From: Halorussus marinus
Lineage (GTDB): Archaea; Halobacteriota; Halobacteria; Halobacteriales; Haladaptataceae
Assembly: GCF_004765795.1 (NCBI RefSeq)
Contig: NZ_SBIV01000001.1
Location: forward strand, 620,001-684,000
Length of the DNA stretch: 64,000 bases
Direction of reading: 5' to 3'
Below the pieces are notes generated by a model. The model did not search any database. It worked only from the letters and a program-made list of their open reading frames with translations, and had not been told where the DNA came from. Numbering within the stretch: position 1 is the stretch's first letter; each line of letters begins with the position of its first letter. The position numbers were made by a program, and so were the translations under genes. Positions 7,489 to 15,980 of the stretch are shown here, piece by piece.

Positions 7489-8292
7489 ATGACACAAGAG
7501 TATCAGCAATCACCGACCAGCGGCCAGCAGACGTACGGCGCCCAACCGACCCAGCAGTCCGGCCACCAGCAGTCGACAGGACAGATGGGCCACCAATCGA
7601 CGGGCCAGACGAGCCAACAGCCGACGGGCCAGATGGGCCACCAATCGACGGGCCAGACGAGCCAACAGCCAATGGGCCAGATGGGCCAACAGCCAATGAG
7701 TCAGATGAGCCACCAATCGACGGGCCAGACGAGCCAACAGCCGACGGGCCAGTCCCAGAGGATGCAGGGCCAGACCGGCGGACAGATGGGCGGCGCACAC
7801 CGGACGACACACCAGCAGGTCGGCCAGCAGTTCGAGGCCGAGATCACCCCGGAGCTCAACGAGGCGCTCGAATCGTTCGACCGCGTCGTCGAGATCGCGT
7901 CGTGGTGCGCCGACAAGTGCATCGAGAGCGGACCGCAGATGGCCGAGTGCGCCCGGCTGTGTGATGACCTCTCCGAGCTGGCTGAGCTAAACGAGAAACT
8001 GATCGCCCGCGACTCGATCAACGGCCCGGAGGTCGCAGAGACCTTCCTGCGAATCGCCCGCCAGGGGATGCCGATCCTCCAGCAACACCAGCAGTCCCCG
8101 CACGTTCAGGAGACGCTTCAGGCGGTCAACTTCGCGATCGACTCGACCGAGAAGCTCCTGAAATCCATCGGCGGTCCGCAGGAGGCGGCCGGCCAGCAGG
8201 GGTTCCAGGAGCTGACAGAGAGCCACCAGCCCCAGGGCCAGCAGACCCAGACGCCACAGCCCCAGTCGTTCCAGGGCGGCCAGTCGTACTGA
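7489..8292 (+). CDS. Gln-rich repeat protein with a CxxxC four-helix-bundle domain
   Basis: A 267-residue protein. Residues 1-110 are low complexity, rich in Gln, Ser, Thr, Gly and Met, and contain seven tandem 8-residue repeats (31-86). Residues ~116-225 are helical with two Cys pairs, C140-A-D-K-C144 and C154-A-R-L-C158, resembling the DUF326/Csp four-helix bundles that bind copper in other prokaryotes. The later helices lack the Cys seen in copper-storage proteins, so the metal load would be small. The last ~45 residues are again Gln/Pro-rich. Met and His in the repeats could add weak metal ligands (inference). The gene has a good TATA box, a leader and a Shine-Dalgarno, suggesting high expression. 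No signal peptide is seen. Confidence 0.75.
   Translation: MTQEYQQSPTSGQQTYGAQPTQQSGHQQSTGQMGHQSTGQTSQQPTGQMGHQSTGQTSQQPMGQMGQQPMSQMSHQSTGQTSQQPTGQSQRMQGQTGGQMGGAHRTTHQQVGQQFEAEITPELNEALESFDRVVEIASWCADKCIESGPQMAECARLCDDLSELAELNEKLIARDSINGPEVAETFLRIARQGMPILQQHQQSPHVQETLQAVNFAIDSTEKLLKSIGGPQEAAGQQGFQELTESHQPQGQQTQTPQPQSFQGGQSY
7579..7746 (+). repeat. Seven in-frame 24-base tandem repeats
   Basis: Codons 31-86 of the Gln-rich gene form seven 24-base units encoding 8-residue repeats of the type GQMGHQST, GQTSQQPT or GQMGQQPM. A 48-base compound unit beginning CAGATG recurs at 7582, 7630 and 7702 (spacings 48 and 72 bases), with near-identical DNA. This points to recent expansion by slippage or unequal recombination, and copy number probably varies between strains. 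Confidence 0.85.
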
Positions 8293-8356
8293 CCCCGACG
8301 TCGCTCATTTTTCTGGGACCGGACGGCTTTTGCGACCGACGGCCGTAGCCACGCCC

Positions 8357-9460
8357 ATGCGACGCATCGGCGTAGTCGTCAATCCGATCGCGGGGATGGG
8401 CGGCCGCGTAGGGCTGAAGGGCACCGACGGCAAGGTCGAGGAGGCCCGCGAACGCGGCGCCGACCCGCGCGCTCCCGACCGGGCGCGGGCGGCGCTGGCG
8501 GCGCTCGGCGAACGGGCGCCCGACGCCGAGATCGTGACCTACGGCGGGGAGATGGGCGAGCGGGCGGCCGAGGCGGCGGGGTTCGACCCCGATATCGTCG
8601 GCGACCCCGCGAGCACGGAGACGAGCGCCGGCGACACCCGCGACGCCGTCCGGGCGTTCGCCGAAGCCGGCGTCGGCCTCGTCCTCTTCGTCGGCGGGGA
8701 CGGCACCGCGGTCGACGTGGCCCAGACCCTCGCGGACCTCGACGCCGACGTCCCGATGCTCGGCGTCCCGGCCGGCGTGAAAGTGTACTCGGCGGTGTTC
8801 GCGGTCACGCCCGAGGCCGCGGGCCGGGTCGCCGCCGACTTCGACCGGACCGAGCGACGTGAGGTGAACGACATCGACGAGTCGGCCTACCGCGAGGGCG
8901 AGGTCCGGGCCGAACTGAAGGCGCTCGCGACGGTGCCGGTCGCCGAGGACCTCCAGTCGAGCAAGCAGGTCGGCGGCGGCACGGTCGAGAGCCTCGCCGA
9001 GGGCGTCGCCGACGACGCCCGCGCCGAGTCAGAACGGCAGGCCGGCGACGGTGCGAGCGAGCGAGCGACCTACGTCCTCGGGCCGGGCGGGACGGTCGGC
9101 GCGATCAAGGAGGCGCTCGGCTTCGAGGGCTCGCCGCTCGGCGTCGACGTGTGGCGGGACGGCGAGGTGCTCGTCCGGGACGCCAGCGCCGACGAGATCC
9201 TCTCACATCTCGGCGAGCGCAACGTGGTCGTGGTCTCGCCGATCGGCGGGCAGGGGTTCGTCTTCGGCCGGGGCAACGATCAGATCTCGCCGGACGTGCT
9301 CGGGCGCTCGACCGTCGAAGTCGTCGCCTCGAAGCGCAAGCTCGACGACATCGGCGTCCTCCGAGTCGATACGGGCGACGAGGCGGTCGACGAGTCGCTC
9401 CGTGGATGGCGGAAGGTCCGGGTCGGCCGGTTCGAGCGCCGGATGATGAAGGTGGAGTAG
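8357..9460 (+). CDS. ATP-NAD kinase family protein
   Basis: Predicted kinase that phosphorylates NAD to NADP, or a close relative, 367 residues. The N-terminal GVVVNPIAGMGGRVGLKGTDG and the diagnostic FVGGDGTAVDV motif near residue 120 match the long archaeal/bacterial ATP-NAD kinase-like family (COG3199 type). It is longer than the ~280-residue canonical NadK. The GGDGT motif binds the nucleotide phosphates. ATG 8357 begins the conserved strand; an upstream ATG at 8330 would add a non-conserved stretch. It is followed 64 bases later by the PhoU-like gene on the same strand. Confidence 0.85.
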   Translation: MRRIGVVVNPIAGMGGRVGLKGTDGKVEEARERGADPRAPDRARAALAALGERAPDAEIVTYGGEMGERAAEAAGFDPDIVGDPASTETSAGDTRDAVRAFAEAGVGLVLFVGGDGTAVDVAQTLADLDADVPMLGVPAGVKVYSAVFAVTPEAAGRVAADFDRTERREVNDIDESAYREGEVRAELKALATVPVAEDLQSSKQVGGGTVESLAEGVADDARAESERQAGDGASERATYVLGPGGTVGAIKEALGFEGSPLGVDVWRDGEVLVRDASADEILSHLGERNVVVVSPIGGQGFVFGRGNDQISPDVLGRSTVEVVASKRKLDDIGVLRVDTGDEAVDESLRGWRKVRVGRFERRMMKVE

Positions 9461-9524
9461 CGTCGAAGGGGCAATAAGTGGCATCTAGGGAAGCTTAAGG
9501 TGCTCGCTCTCTGACTAGGGGCGT

Positions 9525-10553
9525 ATGGAGACGCGGAAGGTCCAACGGCTCGGCCCCTCGACGCTGGCGATGACGCTCCCGGCGGAGTGGGCCTCGGAGA
9601 ACAGCGTGGAGAAAGGCGACGAGGTGTCGCTCCGGATGGGCGGCAAGGGGACCCTGACGGTCCTGCCGGAGTCGGCCCACACCGAAGAGTCCGAAGCGGT
9701 CATTCACGCGGAGAACCTCGACGCGGACGCGGTCGAGCGCGCCATCGTCGCCCAGTACGTACTCGGACGGCGGGTGATCCACGTCGAGAGCGAGGACACC
9801 CTCGAGAGTGCACACATCAACGCGGTGTACAAGGCCGAGACCCAGCTCATGGGACTGGGCGTGGTCGAAGAGACTCCCGACAGCATCGCCATCCGGTGTT
9901 CGGTCGACCCCGAGGACTTCAACCTCGACAACCTGCTCGAACGCCTCGAGAACACGGGCTCGACGATGCGCGGAGAGGCGGTCAAGGCGCTCGCCCACGG
10001 CAACCCTGATCTGGCCCAGCGGGCGCTCAACCGCGAGCGCCAGGCGAACAAGATCTTCGTGCTGTTGCTCCGGCTGATCTTCACCGCCTACCAGAACCCG
10101 GTGTTGGCTCGGGCGGTCGACCTCGACACCGGCTTCCCGCTCATCGGCTATCGCTCGATCGCGAAGAACCTCGAACTCACCGCGGACAACGCCGAGGACA
10201 TCGCGGAGATCGTCCTCGAATCCGACAGTCACACCCTCGACGTCGACGGCCAGACGATGCGGCGCATCCGGGAGTTCACCGATCAGGTCGACGAGATCAC
10301 CGCGCTCGCGGTCGAAGCCGCGGTCGAGCGCGACTACGACAAGACCCGTGAGGTCGGCGCGCTGTTCCACGAGATCGGCGACCGGGAGTCCGACATCCTC
10401 TCGGATCTGCCCGAGATGGACAACGACTCGCTGCTGGCGGTCCGGGAGGTGCTGGTCAGCCTCCAACAGACCGCCCAGTACGCCGTTCGGAACGCCGAGA
10501 TCGCCGCGAACCTCGCGCTGAACGAGGAGAGCGAGCACACGACGATCAACTGA
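9525..10553 (+). CDS. AbrB-PhoU domain protein
   Basis: A 342-residue protein with an N-terminal SpoVT/AbrB-like swapped-hairpin domain (residues ~1-48, LPAEWASENSVEKGDEVSL) followed by PhoU-type three-helix bundles (~120-335). The architecture is common in haloarchaea, where these proteins are proposed to link phosphate sensing to gene control. The AbrB domain suggests DNA binding and the PhoU repeats suggest interaction with the phosphate signalling machinery. No pst transport genes are adjacent, so it acts in trans. Upstream, AGGGAAGCTTAAGG at ~9487-9500 is a plausible TATA/BRE region for a leaderless mRNA. Confidence 0.88.
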   Translation: METRKVQRLGPSTLAMTLPAEWASENSVEKGDEVSLRMGGKGTLTVLPESAHTEESEAVIHAENLDADAVERAIVAQYVLGRRVIHVESEDTLESAHINAVYKAETQLMGLGVVEETPDSIAIRCSVDPEDFNLDNLLERLENTGSTMRGEAVKALAHGNPDLAQRALNRERQANKIFVLLLRLIFTAYQNPVLARAVDLDTGFPLIGYRSIAKNLELTADNAEDIAEIVLESDSHTLDVDGQTMRRIREFTDQVDEITALAVEAAVERDYDKTREVGALFHEIGDRESDILSDLPEMDNDSLLAVREVLVSLQQTAQYAVRNAEIAANLALNEESEHTTIN

Positions 10554-10645
10554 GCCGCCGTCCGGTCCGGTGGGCGATCGCCGACGCCGATCGCGGCTCT
10601 CTGCGTTCCCGCAGATTTTTACGCGCTTGGTTCGACCGTTGGTCA

Positions 10646-12154
10646 ATGACAGACGCGACGGGCAGTACCGTGTTAGACAGAGCGCTGAACGGCGGGCTTC
10701 CCGAGGGGCGGACGGTGCTGGTCACCGGCGGCCCGGGAACGGGCAAATCGACGCTGGGAATGCAGTTCCTGCAGGCCGGCCTCGAGGCGGGCGAGCGCTG
10801 CCTGTTCGTCAGTACCGAACAGACCGACGAGGAAGTGCGGGCGTCGTTCGAGTCGTTCGCGTTCGATCTCGACCACCCCGACCTCACGCTCACGTCGCTC
10901 CACGCCCGGTCGGGCGAGACGCTCGAAGACGACGAGGAGGTGTTGACCCTCCAGACGCTCGACGGCGGGCCAACGCTCGACGACAACTACGCGGCGCCGT
11001 TCGAACCCCAGTACATCGTCGAAGAGCTCTCGTCGTACGGACCGGTCGACCGCGTGGTGCTCGACAGCGTCTCGGGGCTGTCGGCGATGGGCGAGGACTA
11101 CGACACCTACCGCCGGGCGGTGTTCGACCTCGTCAGGCTGTTCAACGACGAGTTCGGCGCGACCGCCATGCTGACCGCAGAGCAGAGCGAGGCCACCGGC
11201 TCGGTCGAGGGCACCCAGTCGGTCGCGGCGTCCGACGCGATCCAGTTTAACACCCACGGCGTGATCCGACTGTGGCGCGAGAACGTCGAGGGCGACTACC
11301 ACCGGTTCGTGGAGGTGATGAAGATGCGCGGGGTCGATCACGACACGCGGGTCTTCGAACTGGGCTTCGACGACGCGGGGCTCCGGACCTACCCGCGGAT
11401 GCGGACCCACCCCGGCGAGTTCCGGCCCGACGAGTACTTCGAGACGGGGATCGAGGGCCTCGACGCGCTCATGGGCGGGGGCGTCGCGCTCGGGGGGAGT
11501 CTCCTGTTGCAACACGACGGTCAGGCCAGCCCTCACTCCGTGCTGACGAACCTGATCGCCCGGGCGATCGAGGCGGACATGTCGATCCTGATCGTCCCGC
11601 CGGTCGAACTCCCCCCCAAGCGGCTCCGGTCGATCATCGACGAACGGGTCGGGTACATGGACGACCTGCTGAACGACGACCGGCTCTTTCTGCTCGACTA
11701 CACCAACATCTGGGAGAACACCAGACGCAACGTGTTCAAGCCGGTCGCCCACGACGACGAGACCACCGAGAGCGTCTTCCGGACGGTCCAGGATCGGTCG
11801 GCCGACCGGCCGGTGTTGAGCCTCGTCAACATCGAGGCACAGCTCCCGGTCCTCGACGAGGACGAGCTCCGTCGAGTCCGCTTCTGGGAGGAGGAGAACT
11901 TCTACCGACCCGGCGACACCTCGGTGTACTTCTTCAATCCGAAGACGGTCGGCGAGGAGCTGTCGATGTTCTACAAGAACGGCGCGTGGCAGGTCCTGCG
12001 GACCTGGATCGACGCCACCGGGCTCCAGTACGTCAAGCTCGAAAAGTCCCCGAGCGGCTACATGGGCTCGACGCGGCTCGTCGAGTACACCGACGACGAG
12101 CCGTACATGACCGTTCAGTCGCCGCCCCGTCCCGCCGACGGGGGTGGCCGCTGA
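10646..12154 (+). CDS. KaiC-like RecA-superfamily ATPase, second domain degenerate
   Basis: A 502-residue signal-transduction ATPase of the KaiC/GvpD/RAD55 group. The first RecA domain has an intact Walker A, GGPGTGKST (residues 28-36), and a Walker B-like VVLDSVSGL. The second half begins with a similar ETGIEGLDALMGGGV entry, but its P-loop is replaced by LLQHDGQAS, so it should not bind ATP in the usual way. Such proteins are common haloarchaeal regulators with unclear outputs. Its stop overlaps the start of the next gene by one base (TGATG), giving a coupled two-gene operon. Confidence 0.85.
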   Translation: MTDATGSTVLDRALNGGLPEGRTVLVTGGPGTGKSTLGMQFLQAGLEAGERCLFVSTEQTDEEVRASFESFAFDLDHPDLTLTSLHARSGETLEDDEEVLTLQTLDGGPTLDDNYAAPFEPQYIVEELSSYGPVDRVVLDSVSGLSAMGEDYDTYRRAVFDLVRLFNDEFGATAMLTAEQSEATGSVEGTQSVAASDAIQFNTHGVIRLWRENVEGDYHRFVEVMKMRGVDHDTRVFELGFDDAGLRTYPRMRTHPGEFRPDEYFETGIEGLDALMGGGVALGGSLLLQHDGQASPHSVLTNLIARAIEADMSILIVPPVELPPKRLRSIIDERVGYMDDLLNDDRLFLLDYTNIWENTRRNVFKPVAHDDETTESVFRTVQDRSADRPVLSLVNIEAQLPVLDEDELRRVRFWEEENFYRPGDTSVYFFNPKTVGEELSMFYKNGAWQVLRTWIDATGLQYVKLEKSPSGYMGSTRLVEYTDDEPYMTVQSPPRPADGGGR

Positions 12155-12729
12155 TGGCCGACGCCCCCGACGGCGCGGTCGGTCCGGGGACGAATCACCT
12201 CGTTCTGAGCGATCGGATGAACCCCGAGCGCGTGCGGTTGTGCTACCGTCTGCTGACGGCGCCTTCGGTCGACCCCTCCGAGATCAACGTGATTCAGGTC
12301 TCGTACACGAAGTCGGCCGAGGACATCGTCGCCGAGTGGCGAGAGCACGTCGGGACCCTTCCGGCGAACCTCTACGTCGTCGCGACCCAGAGCAGTCGGG
12401 GGCTCAACGACGAGTCGCCGGTCGAGGAGAACGTGACGGTCGTGACCGCCCATCCCAACGATCTGACGGGGCTCGCGATGCGACTGCGAGACATCGTCAA
12501 AGAGGGGCTGTCGGACGACCGGCCGCTCACCGTGGGGTTCGACTCGCTCACGCCGTTGCTCGAGTACAACGACGTCCAGTCGACCTACAAGTTCCTGCAC
12601 ATGTTCACCGGGCGGCTCGCCGAGGTGAACGCCGTCACTCACTTCCACCTCGATCCGAACGCGTTCGAGGACAAGACGGTCCACAAGCTCAAGACGCTGG
12701 TCGACCAGATTCACTCCCTCGAAGAGTAA
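12154..12729 (+). CDS. Degenerate RecA-fold partner protein (DUF7504-like)
   Basis: A 191-residue protein translationally coupled to the KaiC-like ATPase. Its strand/helix pattern (NVIQVSYTKSAEDIVAEW, then LTVGFDSLTPLLEYND) resembles the KaiC/RecA core, but it has no P-loop or catalytic Glu pair. It is probably a regulatory or structural partner of the upstream ATPase. I recall this family as DUF7504 in haloarchaea; the C-terminal part of the HalOD1 protein at 17.2 kb looks related. Function is unknown. Confidence 0.75.
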   Translation: MADAPDGAVGPGTNHLVLSDRMNPERVRLCYRLLTAPSVDPSEINVIQVSYTKSAEDIVAEWREHVGTLPANLYVVATQSSRGLNDESPVEENVTVVTAHPNDLTGLAMRLRDIVKEGLSDDRPLTVGFDSLTPLLEYNDVQSTYKFLHMFTGRLAEVNAVTHFHLDPNAFEDKTVHKLKTLVDQIHSLEE

Positions 12730-12757
12730 GTCCGGCCCGTCGTCGGGCCGCGGTCGG

Positions 12758-13246
12758 TCAGTCCGCGCTCGCGAGCTCGCCGTCCTCGCTCGCCGCCGCC
12801 TCGGTGGTCTTCTCTGCGGTCAGCGGGTTCCGTCGGGTGATTCCGCAGTCGAACGCGGGGTGCTCGGCGAAGTGACGCACCAGCATGTGGCGCCGCGAGC
12901 CCGTGATCCCGGTCCGGCCGACGTGGTCGGCGGTGAACTCCGCGGGGAGCCGGTCGAACATCCGGCGCAACGCGCCGAAGCTCTCGAACACCTTGGAGTT
13001 GCCCGCCGAGTCGGCGCCCCGCCGGGACACCTCGTAGGTGCCGTCCTCGCGGTGGACGCCCGCGGTCCGGAAGAACTCCCGGCGCTCGGTCAGCGCGGAC
13101 CCGACCGCCTCCTGCAGGTCCGCGGCCTCGTCTCTACTCAGTTCGTAGTCGTCACCGTCGACCGCCAGAACTATCGATTCACCGTCTCGTCGTACCGTTA
13201 CGTCGTTCTCATCGACCGAGAAGAACTCGATCAGGAGCCTGAACAC
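12758..13246 (-). CDS. Conserved haloarchaeal hypothetical protein
   Basis: A 162-residue soluble protein. Its N-terminal third has the pattern VTVRRDGESIVLAVDG then YELSRDEAADLQEAVG, followed by a basic segment R-R-H-M-L-V-R-H-F. It looks like a haloarchaea-restricted family (possibly DUF7528, from memory). No catalytic motif or transmembrane segment is visible. It is convergent with the KaiC operon. The ATG at 13244-13246 is near the end of the open frame, and there is an AT-rich GCATTAAAGTTC ~30-45 bases upstream on the other strand that could serve as promoter. Confidence 0.65.
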   Translation of the reverse strand: MFRLLIEFFSVDENDVTVRRDGESIVLAVDGDDYELSRDEAADLQEAVGSALTERREFFRTAGVHREDGTYEVSRRGADSAGNSKVFESFGALRRMFDRLPAEFTADHVGRTGITGSRRHMLVRHFAEHPAFDCGITRRNPLTAEKTTEAAASEDGELASAD

Positions 13247-13518
13247 TCCGGGTCATGTACTCGTATCTCTTACCTCGGGCATTAAAGTTCTACCGGCGAG
13301 CGCAAAGGTTACGCCGACGCGTCCGTCCTCGCGGGGTTCGACGGCTCGCAAGCCCGTGTGGTGGCGAGCGCAGACTTCGACGGGCGGGGCTCGGAGTACT
13401 CCGGGCATACCGTCGAGTAACGGTGGGTTGGGGCTACGCCGTCGCGGGCGAGGCCGGCGACGCGAGGTCTGGGCGGCGAGTAGAATGAACTAAGTTGGGG
13501 CCGGCGAAAGCACTCGGC

Positions 13519-13707
13519 ATGGCCGAACACGAGACGGTTTCGACCGACAAAGGTATCGGACTCGCCACGCTGTTCACGCTGTTGGCCGTCGTCGCCGCCG
13601 GGGCGATGCTCCTCACGCCGGGGAGCCAACTCGCCGCGTGGGGGTTCGCGGGTGCGATGATCGGCGGCGTACTCGCAGTCGCGGCCGTCCACCTCTTCTG
13701 GCGGTAA
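13519..13707 (+). CDS. Small two-span membrane protein
   Basis: A 62-residue protein with a short polar N-terminus (MAEHETVSTDKG) followed by two hydrophobic spans separated by TPGSQLAAW. It fits a haloarchaeal family of small membrane proteins (DUF7525, from memory). ATG 13519 has GAACTAAGTT about 25 bases upstream, as for a leaderless transcript. There is no known function and no operon partner within 50 bases. Confidence 0.75.
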   Translation: MAEHETVSTDKGIGLATLFTLLAVVAAGAMLLTPGSQLAAWGFAGAMIGGVLAVAAVHLFWR

Positions 13708-13776
13708 CCGGGTCGGGCACGTTTCTCGCCGGGCGGGAAATCGTTAAGGGTGCGAGCGCCCTATAGGGCGGTGAGG

Positions 13777-14001
13777 ATGACTGACTACACCGACGAGGAA
13801 CGGCGCATTATCGCGTACCTCAGCGAGAGCGTCTCGCGCGGAGAGCGATACTTCCGCGCGAAGAACATCGCCGAGCAGCTTGGTCTGTCGTCCAAACAGG
13901 TCGGTGTTCGACTCCCGCGGCTCGCCGAGAAGACCGAGGAGGTCGACATCGAGAAGTGGGGGCGTGCGCGCTCGACGACGTGGAAGGTAACGCCGAGTTA
14001 G
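13777..14001 (+). CDS. Small winged-helix DNA-binding protein (DUF7123-like)
   Basis: A 74-residue basic/acidic mixed protein with a clear winged-helix pattern: an N-terminal helix (ERRIIAYLSESV), a recognition region KNIAEQLGLSSKQVGVRLPRL, and a wing ending in WGRARSTTWKVT. It is likely a DNA-binding regulator conserved in haloarchaea. The ATG at 13777 has GAGG directly upstream and a TATA-like TCGTTAAGG at ~13741, so the start is well supported. It is followed 38 bases later by the SRPBCC gene on the same strand. Confidence 0.8.
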   Translation: MTDYTDEERRIIAYLSESVSRGERYFRAKNIAEQLGLSSKQVGVRLPRLAEKTEEVDIEKWGRARSTTWKVTPS

Positions 14002-14039
14002 TCCGGCGGCTTTTTGGCGGCGTGGCCCCAAGGCCCGAT

Positions 14040-14462
14040 ATGACAGTCCGGGTGGAGCGGACGTTCGAGCTCGACGTACCGCCGGAAGACGTGTGGGAAT
14101 TCATCTCCGACCCGGAGCGACGGGCAAGCGTCATCAGCGTCGTCAAAGATTACGAGCGGACGGGCGAACACTCCTCGATCTGGCACATCTCGGTCCCGAT
14201 TCCCTTTCTGGACGCGACCGTGGAGGTCGAGACCGAAGACGTCGAACGCGACCCGCCGACCCACGTCAAGTTCGTCGGCAAATCCTCGGCGCTCCGAGTG
14301 ACCGGCGAACACGAGATACAGGAGACCGAGACCGGGAGCCGGCTCGTGAACCAGTTCGTCGTCGAGGGCAGGGTCCCCGGCATCGAGGGTTACTTCAAGA
14401 AGAACCTCGACGACGAACTCGACAACCTCGAAGACGCCCTCAGCGAGGAGGCGACCGCGTGA
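14040..14462 (+). CDS. SRPBCC-family (START-like) protein
   Basis: A 140-residue protein with the START/Bet v1-like pattern: VRVERTFELDVPPEDVWEF at the N-terminus, a central beta-sheet (HISVPIPFLDATVEV), and a long C-terminal helix (YFKKNLDDELDNLEDAL). These proteins bind hydrophobic ligands or act as polyketide/coenzyme chaperones; the ligand is unknown. The ATG at 14040 is used. Its stop overlaps the GTG start of the carbon-nitrogen hydrolase gene (GTGA), so the two are translationally coupled. Confidence 0.85.
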   Translation: MTVRVERTFELDVPPEDVWEFISDPERRASVISVVKDYERTGEHSSIWHISVPIPFLDATVEVETEDVERDPPTHVKFVGKSSALRVTGEHEIQETETGSRLVNQFVVEGRVPGIEGYFKKNLDDELDNLEDALSEEATA

Positions 14463-15262
14463 GGCTGGCGCTGGCCCAGCTCGACATCGAGTCGGGCGCG
14501 GTCGAGCGCAACCGACGGCGGGCGCTCGACGCCGTCGGCGCGGCCGCCGACCGGGGCGCTGATCTCGTGGCGTTGCCCGAGATCTTCAACGTCGGCTACT
14601 TCGCGTTCGACGCCTACGCCCGGGCCGCCGAACCCCTCGACGGGCCGACCCTCTCGGCGATCGCCGACGCCGCCGCCGACCGCGACGTCGCGGTGCTGGC
14701 CGGGAGCATCGTCGAGGACCTCGCCGAGACGGAGGGCGTCCAGACGCCGGCCGACGAGGGGCTGGCCAACACCTCGGTGCTGTTCGATCGGGACGGGATC
14801 CGGCGGGCGGTGTACCGCAAGCACCACCTCTTTGGCTACGAGTCCGCCGAGGCCGAACTGCTGGTCCCGGGCGAGTCCCTCGGCGTCGCGAGCCTCGACG
14901 GCGCGACCGTCGGGATGACTACGTGCTACGATCTGCGGTTTCCGGAGCTGTACCGCGAACTCGCCGAGCGCGGCGCCGACCTGATCGTGGTGCCGAGCGC
15001 GTGGCCGTACCCCCGGGTCGAACACTGGAAGCTCCTCCCGCGGGCCCGCGCGGTCGAGAACCAACTGTTCGTCGCGGCCGTCAACGGCTCGGGGTCGGAC
15101 GACGACGCCACGTTGCTCGGACGGTCGACGGTGTTCGACCCGTGGGGGACCGCGCTCGCGAGCACGGGCGACGAGCCCGACCTCGTGGTGACGGACGTCG
15201 ACCTCGACCGGGTGGGTCGGGTCCGCGAGGAGTTCCCGGCGTGGCACGATCGGCGGCGCTGA
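14459..15262 (+). CDS. Carbon-nitrogen hydrolase (nitrilase superfamily)
   Basis: A 267-residue amidase-type enzyme that hydrolyses a C-N bond. The catalytic triad is visible: Glu41 (ALPE), Lys121 (YRKHHLF) and Cys156 (TTCYDLRFPE), in the usual order and spacing. Sequence around the Cys resembles omega-amidase/NIT1-type members, but the substrate cannot be fixed. GTG at 14459 is chosen because it overlaps the upstream stop (GTGA) and starts exactly at the conserved first strand; no ATG is available nearby. Confidence 0.88.
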   Translation: MRLALAQLDIESGAVERNRRRALDAVGAAADRGADLVALPEIFNVGYFAFDAYARAAEPLDGPTLSAIADAAADRDVAVLAGSIVEDLAETEGVQTPADEGLANTSVLFDRDGIRRAVYRKHHLFGYESAEAELLVPGESLGVASLDGATVGMTTCYDLRFPELYRELAERGADLIVVPSAWPYPRVEHWKLLPRARAVENQLFVAAVNGSGSDDDATLLGRSTVFDPWGTALASTGDEPDLVVTDVDLDRVGRVREEFPAWHDRRR

Positions 15263-15320
15263 CAGCTCACTCAGCGTACGAAAACGCCTATCCTCGTCGT
15301 CGCTGTACGACAGGCCCGTA

Positions 15321-15917
15321 ATGGGGGGATCTGATCCGGAACGGACGCGGGGGGTATCGCTCGATCGCCGGACGTTCGTGAAACGGAGCGCCGCGGGGTC
15401 GGTGGGCGTCGGTCTCGGCCTCGGATTCGGCTCCCAAGACGAGTCGACGCCCGAGGAGCCGGGCATCCAGACCTACGACTTCGTCGTCCCGGAAGACTCG
15501 GTTCCGGGGACCAGTTACGTCAACAAGTTCCTGTTCGTGACGGCTTCCCGGCGCGAGCGTGAGTCGGTCCCGTTCGCAGGGTGTTTCGAACGAACCGAGG
15601 AGCGAGACGTGGACAACTTCGACGAAGGGGCGTACGTGTGGGACGGCGTCGTGGTCGACGCCACCGACTCGCTCCAACTGTTCGGCGGGGACGATGCTCT
15701 CGAACGGATACGCCGGATGCTCGAAGGCGACGTGGAGTTCCCGGACGCGCTCACCGGAGGGATCGGGAGCGTCACGGAGACGAGGCTTTTCACGCCGGTT
15801 TCGGCCGGCGCTCTCCCGCTCGACGAGGGCTACCGGGTGGTCGGCGGCGAGAACTGTGACGCCGGCTACGTCCGACTCGAAGCTCACGAGCTCGCCGAAG
15901 AAGTGACCGGGAACTGA
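15321..15917 (+). CDS. Tat-exported hypothetical protein
   Basis: A 198-residue protein with a twin-arginine signal: LDRRTFVKRSAAGSVG near residues 14-29, followed by a Gly-rich hydrophobic stretch. The mature part is acidic and probably globular, with two Cys (GCFERTEE and NCDAGY) that could form a disulfide outside the cell. No family is recognised. An A/T-rich element before the ATG (AAAACGCC at ~15289) fits a near-leaderless start. It is probably a secreted protein restricted to haloarchaea. Confidence 0.75.
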   Translation: MGGSDPERTRGVSLDRRTFVKRSAAGSVGVGLGLGFGSQDESTPEEPGIQTYDFVVPEDSVPGTSYVNKFLFVTASRRERESVPFAGCFERTEERDVDNFDEGAYVWDGVVVDATDSLQLFGGDDALERIRRMLEGDVEFPDALTGGIGSVTETRLFTPVSAGALPLDEGYRVVGGENCDAGYVRLEAHELAEEVTGN

Positions 15918-15980
15918 GTCGGTCGGCCGTCGAAACCCGAACGTTAATTACTCTCTGTACAAATATACGACAATAGACAG

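Noticed and set aside
12144-12875. A 243-codon Arg-rich frame over the KaiC partner gene
   Set aside because: Shadow of the real frame at 12154-12729, which is coupled to the ATPase by a TGATG overlap.
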